Of a DNA stretch of 64,000 nucleotides, positions 35,415-43,443 are shown one piece after another. The notes under the pieces were generated by a model. It was not told where the DNA came from, did not search any database, and saw only the letters and a program-made list of their open reading frames with translations. The translations under genes and the position numbers were made by a program. The DNA lies in assembly GCA_964645915.1 (NCBI GenBank), contig CAZYDH010000003.1:1-64000 (forward strand). The letters run 5' to 3'. Position 1 is the first letter of the stretch, and each line of letters starts with the position of its first letter. This DNA comes from JACNKV01 sp964645915 (GTDB lineage: Bacteria > Fidelibacterota > Marinisomatia > Marinisomatales > JACNKV01).

Positions 35415-36236
35415 ATGTCCTCACAGGAAAACAAACCAGTTACGCCTTTATTTACTCATCCGCTGAAAGTATCAAGCGGATTGACGGTGTCTGACCTAAA
35501 CCGATACCTCTCCGCCATCCGCGGTGTGGATGATATTCACATGGACTCCGAACATCTGCACGAGGGATTGTTCCATGCCGATTGTGTAAAAGGCTTGGAG
35601 CAAATTCCGGACAATTCTATTGATTTGGTTGTTGCAGATCCACCAGAAACACCAATGAAACATCTCGACAGCAGAAAAGAACATATGACTCTCCAAGATT
35701 ATTACCAATGGAATGAACAATGGGTTTCTGAAGTCAGGCGTATTCTTAAACCTACCGGGGCTATGTATTTGTTGTGTGAGTGGCGGTTATCGGGGATGTA
35801 TCATTCGTTGTTAAGTAGTTTGTTTCAAGTCCAATCCCGAATTACATGGCGAAATGATTTTGCAGGGGATCAGCCTCGTACCAAGCAGTTGCAAAATACT
35901 GTCGGTGATATTTGGTTCGTTACTAAATCAAACGAGTTTATGATCCGCCAAAAATCTGCCGGAGCTTCGGGAGAACAAAATGTTCAACACCAACAAACTA
36001 ATTTTTGGGCAGATATTTTTCAGCCCACCCACATATCAGAATATGGTGACAAACCGGAACGCCTACTACAACGCCTTTTGAATATTAGCAGTTACAAATT
36101 AAACTGGGTTTTGGATCCGTTCATGAGAAATGGAGGGGTTGGTATGATGGCAAAGAAAATGGGGCGCCGGTTTATTGGTTTTGAAACTGACCAAGATAGG
36201 GTTTTAATGGCCATGAAACGCATGGACACTTTATAA
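35415..36236 (+). CDS. DNA methyltransferase-like protein (N4/N6 family) with degenerate motifs
   Basis: The 273-residue protein has the circularly permuted beta-class amino-methyltransferase layout: motif IV region DLVVADPPETP (70-80), the RRILKPTGAMYLLCEWR strand, a KPERLLQRLL helix and motif I region VLDPFMRNGGVGMMAKKMGRRFIGFE (232-256). The catalytic DPPY-type tetrapeptide reads DPPE, and the AdoMet loop normally FMGSGTT reads FMRNGGV. It may be catalytically dead or use another chemistry. No restriction endonuclease is next to it. It lies 17 bases before yqeY in a housekeeping operon (yqeY, cvpA, dnaG). Confidence 0.8.
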   Translation: MSSQENKPVTPLFTHPLKVSSGLTVSDLNRYLSAIRGVDDIHMDSEHLHEGLFHADCVKGLEQIPDNSIDLVVADPPETPMKHLDSRKEHMTLQDYYQWNEQWVSEVRRILKPTGAMYLLCEWRLSGMYHSLLSSLFQVQSRITWRNDFAGDQPRTKQLQNTVGDIWFVTKSNEFMIRQKSAGASGEQNVQHQQTNFWADIFQPTHISEYGDKPERLLQRLLNISSYKLNWVLDPFMRNGGVGMMAKKMGRRFIGFETDQDRVLMAMKRMDTL

Positions 36237-36253
36237 TAATATTTGGAAAGAAA

Positions 36254-36697
36254 ATGAGTTTATTAGAAAAATTCAAAAAAGATATGTACGCGGCAATGAA
36301 ACGTAGAGATCAGGTGGCTTCTACAACGCTCCGCGGAGTTCTCGCCACCATGAAAGATCGAAAAATTGCCAAACAAGAGGATCTCTCTGAAGCCGAAATA
36401 ATAAAAGCATTACAAACGCTTGCAAAACAGCGTAAAGAATCTATCGAGCTGTATAAAAAAGGCGAGCGAACTGATCTGGCAGAAACCGAACAAATAGAAT
36501 TGAACATTATTGAAGAATACCTCCCAAAAATGATGACAGATAGTGAAGTCATGACTTTGGTAAAAGCTGCTGTAGAAGAGGTTGGTGCTACATCAATGGC
36601 TGATATCGGAAAAGTTATGCCGATTGTTATGAAAAAAGGTGCAGGCACAATTGACGGAAAACTAGCTCAAAGAATCGTACGGGAAATTCTTCAGTGA
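36254..36697 (+). CDS. yqeY: YqeY/GatB-tail family protein
   Basis: The 147-residue protein is the helical YqeY domain, also found as the tail of GatB and in some glutaminyl-tRNA synthetases. It shows KRRDQVASTTLRGVLATMKDRKIAK near the start, QRKESIELYKKGERTDLAE, and the C-terminal GKVMPIVMKKGAGTIDGKLAQRIV. It probably aids tRNA binding or amidation; the stand-alone protein has no settled role. The rpsU-yqeY-dnaG neighbourhood is known in other bacteria. Its stop overlaps the cvpA GTG start by four bases. Confidence 0.92.
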   Translation: MSLLEKFKKDMYAAMKRRDQVASTTLRGVLATMKDRKIAKQEDLSEAEIIKALQTLAKQRKESIELYKKGERTDLAETEQIELNIIEEYLPKMMTDSEVMTLVKAAVEEVGATSMADIGKVMPIVMKKGAGTIDGKLAQRIVREILQ

Positions 36698-37245
36698 GCT
36701 TGATTTCTTTCTTAGATGGAATTGCGCTGCTTTTCATTTTAGCCTTTGCGGTGTTTGGTTTTTACCATGGATTTGTTGATGAGCTGGGGAAATTACTCGG
36801 TTTGATCGTTTCTTCCGTTGCGGCATTAAATGCCTATGTTCCTCTCACTGTTTTGGTCTCAGAATGGATCAGTATTGATGCTTGGGTTTTGTTGATCGTT
36901 AACTTTATTCTTGTATTCTCAATCACACTTTTAGGGATGCGTCTTTTGACAAAAATATTACAATATCTACTCGTTTCACGAAGCAGCAAATGGGCAAATC
37001 GAATGTTGGGATTTGTTTTTGGTGGAATAAAAGGCGCTGTTATGCTTTCTATATTTATATGGATGGTTGATCTCTCGCCCATGGATAACTGGTCCGGTAT
37101 TTTACATTCTCAATCTTCTTTAACGAAACAGCTTACAAAAATGAGAGTTTTCGTCATAACCTCTTTTAACTGGGACGATCCAGTTAAAGAAGGAGAAGAT
37201 TTTATCAGAAACATGCTTGAAGAAAGCGCGCCTACTCATGAGTAA
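36694..37245 (+). CDS. CvpA-family inner membrane protein
   Basis: The 183-residue protein has four membrane helices (about 5-28, 30-50, 62-85, 100-125) and the CvpA pattern FYHGFVDELGKLLGLIVSSVAA followed by GFVFGGIKGAVML. CvpA proteins affect envelope integrity and, in enterobacteria, colicin V export. It starts at GTG 36694 within the yqeY stop and overlaps the dnaG ATG at its end, so the three genes are translationally coupled. Confidence 0.88.
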   Translation: MSLISFLDGIALLFILAFAVFGFYHGFVDELGKLLGLIVSSVAALNAYVPLTVLVSEWISIDAWVLLIVNFILVFSITLLGMRLLTKILQYLLVSRSSKWANRMLGFVFGGIKGAVMLSIFIWMVDLSPMDNWSGILHSQSSLTKQLTKMRVFVITSFNWDDPVKEGEDFIRNMLEESAPTHE

Positions 37246-39001
37246 AATCCCACAGGAAACGATCGAGCGTATTCGTGATACAGCCGACATTCTGGATGTT
37301 GTTTCTCAATATGTGGATATGAAAAAACGAGGGCAGAATTATTTTGGAATTTGTCCTTTTCATCATGAGAAAACAGCTTCATTCAGCGTTTCGCCTTCAA
37401 AGGGAATTTATCATTGCTTTGGGTGTGGGGTTGGTGGAAGTGCTATAAATTTTTTGATGGAATATGAGAAGATCAGTTTTGTAGAAGCTGTCCAGCAATT
37501 GGGCGAGCGGTATGGAATTGATGTGGTTTACACACAGGAAGCAGAATCAAAAGAATTTTTTACATACCTCTACGAACTTCATGAGATCGCAGCCGCACTC
37601 TATCAACGAACTTTGTTTTCAGAACAATCAAAAGATGTCCTTTCATATTTAAATGACCGAGGTTTAACAGAAGATATATTAAAGCAATTCCGTGTGGGGG
37701 TTGCTCCTAATTCCTGGGATACTCTATTAAAAATTGCAAAAAAGAAACAGATTCCAAAGGATGCTCTAGATAAATCTGGATTGTTTTTAACATCACAAAA
37801 AGGAACCTATGATCGTTTCAGAAATCGGATTCAATTTCCAATTTTTAATACATCTGGTCGAATCATTGCCTTTGGCGGGCGCGCATTAGATAAAGACGAT
37901 CCTGCAAAATATCTTAATTCTCCTGAAACTCCCCTATATCACAAAAGTGATGTTTTTTATGGGCTTCATCAATCCAGAGATGCCATCCGAAAATCCGGTT
38001 ATGCAATCATTGTAGAAGGGTATACAGACTTTTTACAGCTTTATCAGGCGGGAATAAAAAATGTTATTGCTGTTTCAGGTACGGCAATGACGGGTCGTCA
38101 CGTTACACATATCCAAAAATTTACAAATCGTGTTCTGTTAGCATATGACGGAGATGCTGCCGGAATTGATGCTACTTTACGAGCCGGATACCTTCTTTTT
38201 AAAGGTGGGGTAGAGCCTTTGGTCATCATGATCCCTGACCAAATGGACCCCGATGAATGGGTTCAAAAAAGAGGTGGTGATGCCTTTTTGCGAGGAATTG
38301 ATGAAGCCTTATCGCTTCTTCATTTTCATATCACGGTCAAAAGTGCTTCAACGCTCCAAACAACCGAACGATCTCAATTCATTAAAAATATTTTAAAAGA
38401 TATTTCTGAAATCCCTGATGGCATTGTTCGTGATGATCTAATTCGTATTTTATCACAAAAATTAAATGTAAATGAAGTCGAGTTGGTTCGCGCCATGCAA
38501 AGAGAACGTCGCCGTGTAAAAAGACAGGGACATTCATCTCCCGCTCAACCCACACAGGAAACTGTCGTTTCTTTTTCAACTCGGGTTCAAAAAGCGCAAG
38601 TAGAGCTTATCAAAATATTGTCCGGTGAAAACCAAGAAGATCGGCAAATTGTACGTGACCATATCCACTCAGATGATTTTGAAGAACCCCTTCTTAGACA
38701 GCTAGCAGAAAAATTAATGCCCCTTTATGAAGAAATTCATTATCCAACGATCATCGATTCATTCGAAGATGAAAAAGATCGAAAGATCGTAGCTAAATTA
38801 TTAATGGACCCTGTTGATAACTCAGAGCCACATCAAACGGTCATTGACTGTGTCAAAACATTAAAAATTGATCCAATAAAAAAGAAGATACAGGATGTGC
38901 GTTTAAAAATTCGGAATGCCGAATCTGAAAGTGAAGATATCACTCCGCTCATTGTAGAGATTACCCAACTCCAAGAAGAGCTGAAATCAATAAAAGGATA
39001 G
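37238..39001 (+). CDS. dnaG: DNA primase
   Basis: DnaG makes RNA primers at the replication fork. From ATG 37238 the protein has 587 residues. The zinc-binding domain has Cys39, His42, Cys60 and Cys63 (C-P-F-H ... C-F-G-C). The catalytic core has the TOPRIM metal residues in IIVEGYTD and AYDGDAAG. A helicase-binding C-terminal region extends from about 430. An in-frame TTG at 37217 would add seven residues, but the ATG overlapping the cvpA stop (ATGAGTAA) gives the family N-terminus MSKIPQETIERI. It ends the operon; no rpoD follows. Confidence 0.96.
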   Translation: MSKIPQETIERIRDTADILDVVSQYVDMKKRGQNYFGICPFHHEKTASFSVSPSKGIYHCFGCGVGGSAINFLMEYEKISFVEAVQQLGERYGIDVVYTQEAESKEFFTYLYELHEIAAALYQRTLFSEQSKDVLSYLNDRGLTEDILKQFRVGVAPNSWDTLLKIAKKKQIPKDALDKSGLFLTSQKGTYDRFRNRIQFPIFNTSGRIIAFGGRALDKDDPAKYLNSPETPLYHKSDVFYGLHQSRDAIRKSGYAIIVEGYTDFLQLYQAGIKNVIAVSGTAMTGRHVTHIQKFTNRVLLAYDGDAAGIDATLRAGYLLFKGGVEPLVIMIPDQMDPDEWVQKRGGDAFLRGIDEALSLLHFHITVKSASTLQTTERSQFIKNILKDISEIPDGIVRDDLIRILSQKLNVNEVELVRAMQRERRRVKRQGHSSPAQPTQETVVSFSTRVQKAQVELIKILSGENQEDRQIVRDHIHSDDFEEPLLRQLAEKLMPLYEEIHYPTIIDSFEDEKDRKIVAKLLMDPVDNSEPHQTVIDCVKTLKIDPIKKKIQDVRLKIRNAESESEDITPLIVEITQLQEELKSIKG

Positions 39002-39034
39002 CTTGGGTTCTGGCTTCCATATAGAAACACAAGT

Positions 39035-39514
39035 ATGGAGTTTTTAACCTCTATCAAATATTTTCGACAATTTTTCCCAAATAATCGATGGGGGTTGATA
39101 TTTATTTTATGTTTTTTAACGTTTTCGTTTGGAAAATCTCCCGACGATAAAACAGGTGTAATCATTCATTGTGACGTTCCAAATATCCCAATTTATGTAG
39201 ATGGAGAAATGGTGGGTCGATCTCCAATAAAAGAGGTTGTCGAGCTTCTTCCCGGTTGGCATCAAATAAGTGTTTTTCCCGATGCTACAACACCGATGTT
39301 TGAAGATGTCCCTTCCACTAGAAAATTGCGTGATGTTTTTCGAATGGGCAAACAAGATGTTTTAGTTGAGAATGGGCAAGTCGTTCACGTAACCGTTGGA
39401 TACCGATCTATAGAACAAGAAGTAAATCAATATCAATTACATTTATCTGCAAGTCGATGGATTGGGTTTTCGTTGGTTGGGCTTGTCATTTGTCTTCTGG
39501 TTTGGATTGCATAA
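39035..39514 (+). CDS. PEGA-domain membrane protein
   Basis: The 159-residue protein has an N-terminal membrane helix or signal anchor (about 18-33), a PEGA-type beta domain (about 40-120) recognised by IYVDGEMVGRSPIKEVVELLPGWHQISV, and a C-terminal membrane helix (about 140-158). PEGA domains are small surface beta-sandwiches often found in envelope or gliding proteins. It is 33 bases after dnaG and is followed at once by another exported protein. Function is unknown. Confidence 0.8.
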   Translation: MEFLTSIKYFRQFFPNNRWGLIFILCFLTFSFGKSPDDKTGVIIHCDVPNIPIYVDGEMVGRSPIKEVVELLPGWHQISVFPDATTPMFEDVPSTRKLRDVFRMGKQDVLVENGQVVHVTVGYRSIEQEVNQYQLHLSASRWIGFSLVGLVICLLVWIA

Positions 39515-39515
39515 C

Positions 39516-40967
39516 ATGAAGATATCTTTTTTCTTTTTTCTACTGTCTTTTGGTGTTTCGATTATTATTGGACAATCTGTTGAGCAGACAACTGACTCCA
39601 TTCTAAATTCTTTGAAAAAAGCTAACCTTTCTCTTTATTTCAAAACATGGGATCCAAACACTCGCAGTTTATACGAAGGTTTGACTCCCGGCGAAACAAA
39701 AGGGAAACATCATTTTCGAACAACATTCAATCACCGCGGATTGATCAAGGCCGTAACCGCCGTCTCCAAAAATGGCGTTGACCGATGGACGTACCATCTT
39801 CTTTGGGATAAAGAAGGAATTAAGTCTTCTTATAAAATTGAATTCCATGTTCGAAAACCTTTGACTGAATTACATAATTTCTTTTTTGCTTCGGATGTAA
39901 GTGAAATGCGTCCCGGATGGATTGCTTATTGCACGTTTTTTTCGGATGGGCGGATTAAATCTTTACGAGTCAAAGATTCGGAAGGGTATCTTTTTTATTA
40001 TTATGAGTTTGGATTTAAACCCCTTTCCAATAATGGAATGGTTGTTTCTTCTCGTTACTTTCGGGCTGATTCTTCATTGGTAGGTTCTCATCAATTAGAA
40101 TACAATTCGGAAGGCCTTCTAAAATCTGCACTGTATTTTGATAAAGATGGAAATGATGCTCGGATGCTTCGATATCAGTATAATGATGATCTTAACGAAG
40201 TAATCTTTTCGGCTTATGCGCATGACAGATCGCTGCAAGAGCGAAGAATTATATCTTTTTCTAATCGATTTCGAGAGCATCTTGTCATTAAAAAAGATGA
40301 AACAGGCTTGTCAGATGTCGTCAGTTTTATGGAGAAAACAACATCCGAAGATATTGAAAAGCTTGCTGCGTTGATTGAGCAAAAATACCGGATGAGTGTT
40401 GATTATATTGACACTACATATTCCCCAATTAATTATACCGAGATCATAGATACGGTCATTGTTAAACAGACCGATACCGTAGAAGTTGTAAAAAGGAAGC
40501 GGTTTTTAGATTGTCGTATTGGATTGGGTGGGTCCTTTCTCTCTGAAGCGTATTTAGATAATCAATCTGTTCTTTGCGCTTCAATAGGTTTTGGGATTTC
40601 ACGACCCTATTCATTTATCTTTATAAAGAAAATAGACCCAAGACTCACGCTTTCGTTCTTAAAAAATGATCTTCTTAATTTTCCGATAGTTTCCGTTGGA
40701 TTTGCTCATCATGTTACCGTACCAGCGTTTATTCCTTTTACTCGGCTTCGTTGGTCTGTTCCCATATTTATCGATGAAGAAATTGGAAAATTCTCTGATG
40801 GGTGGACTGTTTCGGTTGGCCTTGCAATTCCCTATACATTGGGATTACCAATGAATTCCGGATTTCGCGGAACGATTCTTGCCTTTTCAAACAACCTGCA
40901 TAAACCTACCGGCTTCCTCGAGTTCTACACTTCGATTGACCTTCATCCTTTGTTTCGAAAAAAATGA
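39516..40967 (+). CDS. Exported protein with WG/RHS-like strand repeats, unknown function
   Basis: From ATG 39516 (one base after the PEGA gene stop) the protein has 483 residues with a signal peptide (1-19, ending IIIGQ). An in-frame ATG at 39462 would add 18 residues and overlap the PEGA gene. The middle (about 100-260) holds repeated beta-hairpin units such as EYNSEGLLKSALYFDKDGND, resembling the YD or MORN-type repeats of surface proteins. A helical linker follows (about 280-330), then a C-terminal beta-rich domain (about 335-483) that may be an outer membrane barrel. I recognise no family. Confidence 0.75.
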   Translation: MKISFFFFLLSFGVSIIIGQSVEQTTDSILNSLKKANLSLYFKTWDPNTRSLYEGLTPGETKGKHHFRTTFNHRGLIKAVTAVSKNGVDRWTYHLLWDKEGIKSSYKIEFHVRKPLTELHNFFFASDVSEMRPGWIAYCTFFSDGRIKSLRVKDSEGYLFYYYEFGFKPLSNNGMVVSSRYFRADSSLVGSHQLEYNSEGLLKSALYFDKDGNDARMLRYQYNDDLNEVIFSAYAHDRSLQERRIISFSNRFREHLVIKKDETGLSDVVSFMEKTTSEDIEKLAALIEQKYRMSVDYIDTTYSPINYTEIIDTVIVKQTDTVEVVKRKRFLDCRIGLGGSFLSEAYLDNQSVLCASIGFGISRPYSFIFIKKIDPRLTLSFLKNDLLNFPIVSVGFAHHVTVPAFIPFTRLRWSVPIFIDEEIGKFSDGWTVSVGLAIPYTLGLPMNSGFRGTILAFSNNLHKPTGFLEFYTSIDLHPLFRKK

Positions 40968-41027
40968 TGTTTTCAATCCAAATTACATCATAGTTTCAGA
41001 CTAAGCAGTATCAACTTTCGGTCTTGA

Positions 41028-41046
41028 AGTCATCATTTAGATGACT
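41028..41046 (+). promoter_or_regulatory. Small perfect hairpin just upstream of a start codon
   Basis: AGTCATC and GATGACT pair perfectly around the five-base loop ATTTA. The hairpin ends eight bases before the ATG at 41055, where a ribosome binding site would be, and no Shine-Dalgarno is visible. It could block or guide initiation, or be chance. Confidence 0.3.
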
Positions 41047-41054
41047 ATTGATAT

Positions 41055-42062
41055 ATGAATCAAAATATTTTCAAAACATTTATCCGTCTTTCGCTCGGCA
41101 TTTCTTTACTTTCTTCTGGGGAGGTTGATCAATATCTTGCTTGGAGTTACCTTCCGACAGACAATTCTGATAAGTTGAATACAATCTATAATCGAGAAAT
41201 TAAAGATGCCTTGATTGTGATCAATCAACAAACGCCTGATTGTTCTTGTGAAGAAGCTGCGGCTCAAATTCTGCAACATTTTGGCGTGGTGCTTAATTCT
41301 CCAATTGAACAACATATAAAACAAAGTTCTGATTTTGATCGTACGCCTTCATTTGATACAAATCTTCCTGAATATTTTCGCAATAGTATTTACTGGAAAG
41401 AACCCAACACAACTTCACAATCTCGGTTTCAAGAAATCAGCTTAGACACACAAATTGATGAAATTATTAATATTGGTGGGGTCTACATTGGTGTTGACAA
41501 GCTCACTCACTTTATGGGGTCCGGGTATTTATATTACCAAGCATATAGAATTGCTTTAAAGGGAGGAGCATCAAAAGAGGAGGCAATAAAAACAGCAATC
41601 AATATTGGTGTGTTTGGCGAAAGTAAAGTGTTGGGAAAATTTGCCTCCGGTGTTTTTTCATACGCTGACCTTGAAAGCAATTATCAGGGATTTGTTTTCG
41701 CGAAAAACCTCTGCTCAAAAAATGAACCCTATCTACAAAAAACGACACAAGGATGGAAGCTTGTAAGCGCTTTTGATATAAATGATTATGTAAATCCCTT
41801 TTGGGACGAATCTTACAACCCTTCGTTTTATTATGGCGGATTTAACCTAACATTTATGTCAAAATCAGAAGCGGTTTTAAAGAACCTGCCAAAATTTTGT
41901 GATAAATATCAATCAAAAGAGGTTCAATCAATTTTTACTTATTACGATTCTATTGCTTCTCCAAGTTTTTCTGTTGAATATTTAAAATTATTGATCGACA
42001 ACGAAGACATTCCAAACCCAAATATGTTTAACATTCGAACAATATGTGAGGGAGATAAATAA
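41055..42062 (+). CDS. Exported protein of unknown function with DKLTHF motif
   Basis: The 335-residue protein has a weak signal peptide (about 1-21), a helical N-terminal region with CSCEEAAAQILQHFG, and a central DKLTHFMGSGYLYYQAY segment (about 152-168). That segment recalls the DKVGHF-type helix of YfiM/DUF2279 proteins, but similarity is limited to it. The C-terminal part has several Tyr- and Phe-rich stretches. It shares TAATG with the acyltransferase gene, so the two are translated together. A role in lipid or envelope metabolism is inferred only from that link. Confidence 0.72.
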   Translation: MNQNIFKTFIRLSLGISLLSSGEVDQYLAWSYLPTDNSDKLNTIYNREIKDALIVINQQTPDCSCEEAAAQILQHFGVVLNSPIEQHIKQSSDFDRTPSFDTNLPEYFRNSIYWKEPNTTSQSRFQEISLDTQIDEIINIGGVYIGVDKLTHFMGSGYLYYQAYRIALKGGASKEEAIKTAINIGVFGESKVLGKFASGVFSYADLESNYQGFVFAKNLCSKNEPYLQKTTQGWKLVSAFDINDYVNPFWDESYNPSFYYGGFNLTFMSKSEAVLKNLPKFCDKYQSKEVQSIFTYYDSIASPSFSVEYLKLLIDNEDIPNPNMFNIRTICEGDK

Positions 42063-43429
42063 TGATCTATCGATTCATGAAACTTTTAGCCGTAACGGCG
42101 ATCAAAACCTTTTTTAACTCGATTTCATCAGAGCACACAGACACTATTCCCAAAAACAAGCCTGTCATTTTTGCCGCAAATCACCCCAACACCATGATGG
42201 ATCCGATTGTAATCGGCTACACATGTACGCGACATTTACATTTTTTTGCAAAAAGCACATTGTTCTCCAAATCATTTATTTCCTGGTTTTTACATAAGGT
42301 TCATCTTGTCCCTCTTTTCCGCAAACAAGATGATCCGGCGTTAATGCATAAAAACAAAGATAGCTTCGACAAAGCTTTTGATTTGCTAAAAAACAACAAG
42401 GCTTTTTTGATCTTTCCAGAGGGAATTTCCACGGGTGAGCGGATTTTGAATAAAATTAAAACAGGTGCTGCTCGAATTGGATTTGGCGCAGAAAAAAATG
42501 GAGATTGGGGCTTGGATGTACACATCATCCCTGTAGGAATTAATTACAGTAATTCAATCCAATTTAGAAGTGATGCTTTAGTGCGATTCGGGCAACCTAT
42601 CCGATTAAATGATTTTAAAGCGCTGTTTGAGCAGGATGAAATAGAAGCAGTCCATCAGGTAACCAGTCAAATTGAAAAAGCATTAGCAAAACTCACCATT
42701 AATCTAAAAGACTTGGAAACACAGCATATTGTTGAAGCTTTAGAAACTATTTATAAGCAAGAATTGGCAGTCGATCTTGGGTTGGAAATCAATGATAAAA
42801 AAGATGATTTCTCTGTTACAAAAGGATTGATCAATGCTGTGGAGTGGTATCACGACAATCATCCTGGGCGAGTAGAAATTTTTAAAGAACTTTTATACAA
42901 ATATGAACGATTGTTATCTCGATTAAATCTAAAGGATAAATATCTGGACCCCTCTGTTCCCGGCGTGGCACTTTCAACACAAGTAAAAGCCCTGTCTTAT
43001 CTTGTCTTCTTTTTCCCTTTTTATTTGTACGGAGTTATCAATAATGCTATCCCTTACAAATTTCCACGTTGGTACACATCACATTTTGTTCATGCAAAAG
43101 CTGAAATCGCTTCATGGAAAATGATCACAGGTACAGCCGTATTTTTAATCTATTATCCGATTGAAATTTCTGCTGTATGGTTTTTTTCCGGTAGTTTTTT
43201 CTTGGCATTCATTTATACTCTTACTTTACCTGCGAGTGGAAATTTTGTTTTAAAATATCTCCGCAGGGCAAAAGAATACCGTCAACAGCTTCGTTTTTTG
43301 TCAATATTTTCAAAAAAACGACGATTAATATACACCCTTATCCAACAACGTATTCAACTCATCGAGTTTATCAATCAGGCAAAGGAAGACTACTTAACAT
43401 CCATTGGGCTGTCGTCTGAAACATCTTAA
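42062..43429 (+). CDS. PlsC-type glycerophospholipid acyltransferase with C-terminal membrane region
   Basis: The 455-residue protein has the acyltransferase domain in its N-terminal half: AANHPNTMMDP (catalytic His41 and Asp47, with five residues between instead of the usual four, as in the NHPN subfamily), LVPLFRKQD, and the FPEGIS glycerol-phosphate motif near 118. After about residue 215 comes a helical segment and then two to three membrane helices (about 310-400). It probably acylates glycerol 3-phosphate or lysophosphatidate at the inner membrane. It is coupled to the preceding gene and lies 14 bases before an FGGY kinase. Confidence 0.88.
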   Translation: MIYRFMKLLAVTAIKTFFNSISSEHTDTIPKNKPVIFAANHPNTMMDPIVIGYTCTRHLHFFAKSTLFSKSFISWFLHKVHLVPLFRKQDDPALMHKNKDSFDKAFDLLKNNKAFLIFPEGISTGERILNKIKTGAARIGFGAEKNGDWGLDVHIIPVGINYSNSIQFRSDALVRFGQPIRLNDFKALFEQDEIEAVHQVTSQIEKALAKLTINLKDLETQHIVEALETIYKQELAVDLGLEINDKKDDFSVTKGLINAVEWYHDNHPGRVEIFKELLYKYERLLSRLNLKDKYLDPSVPGVALSTQVKALSYLVFFFPFYLYGVINNAIPYKFPRWYTSHFVHAKAEIASWKMITGTAVFLIYYPIEISAVWFFSGSFFLAFIYTLTLPASGNFVLKYLRRAKEYRQQLRFLSIFSKKRRLIYTLIQQRIQLIEFINQAKEDYLTSIGLSSETS

Positions 43430-43443
43430 CCTTCAATAAATTT

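Noticed and set aside
35415..36236. A restriction-modification system
   Set aside because: No endonuclease or specificity gene is adjacent and the methyltransferase motifs are degenerate.
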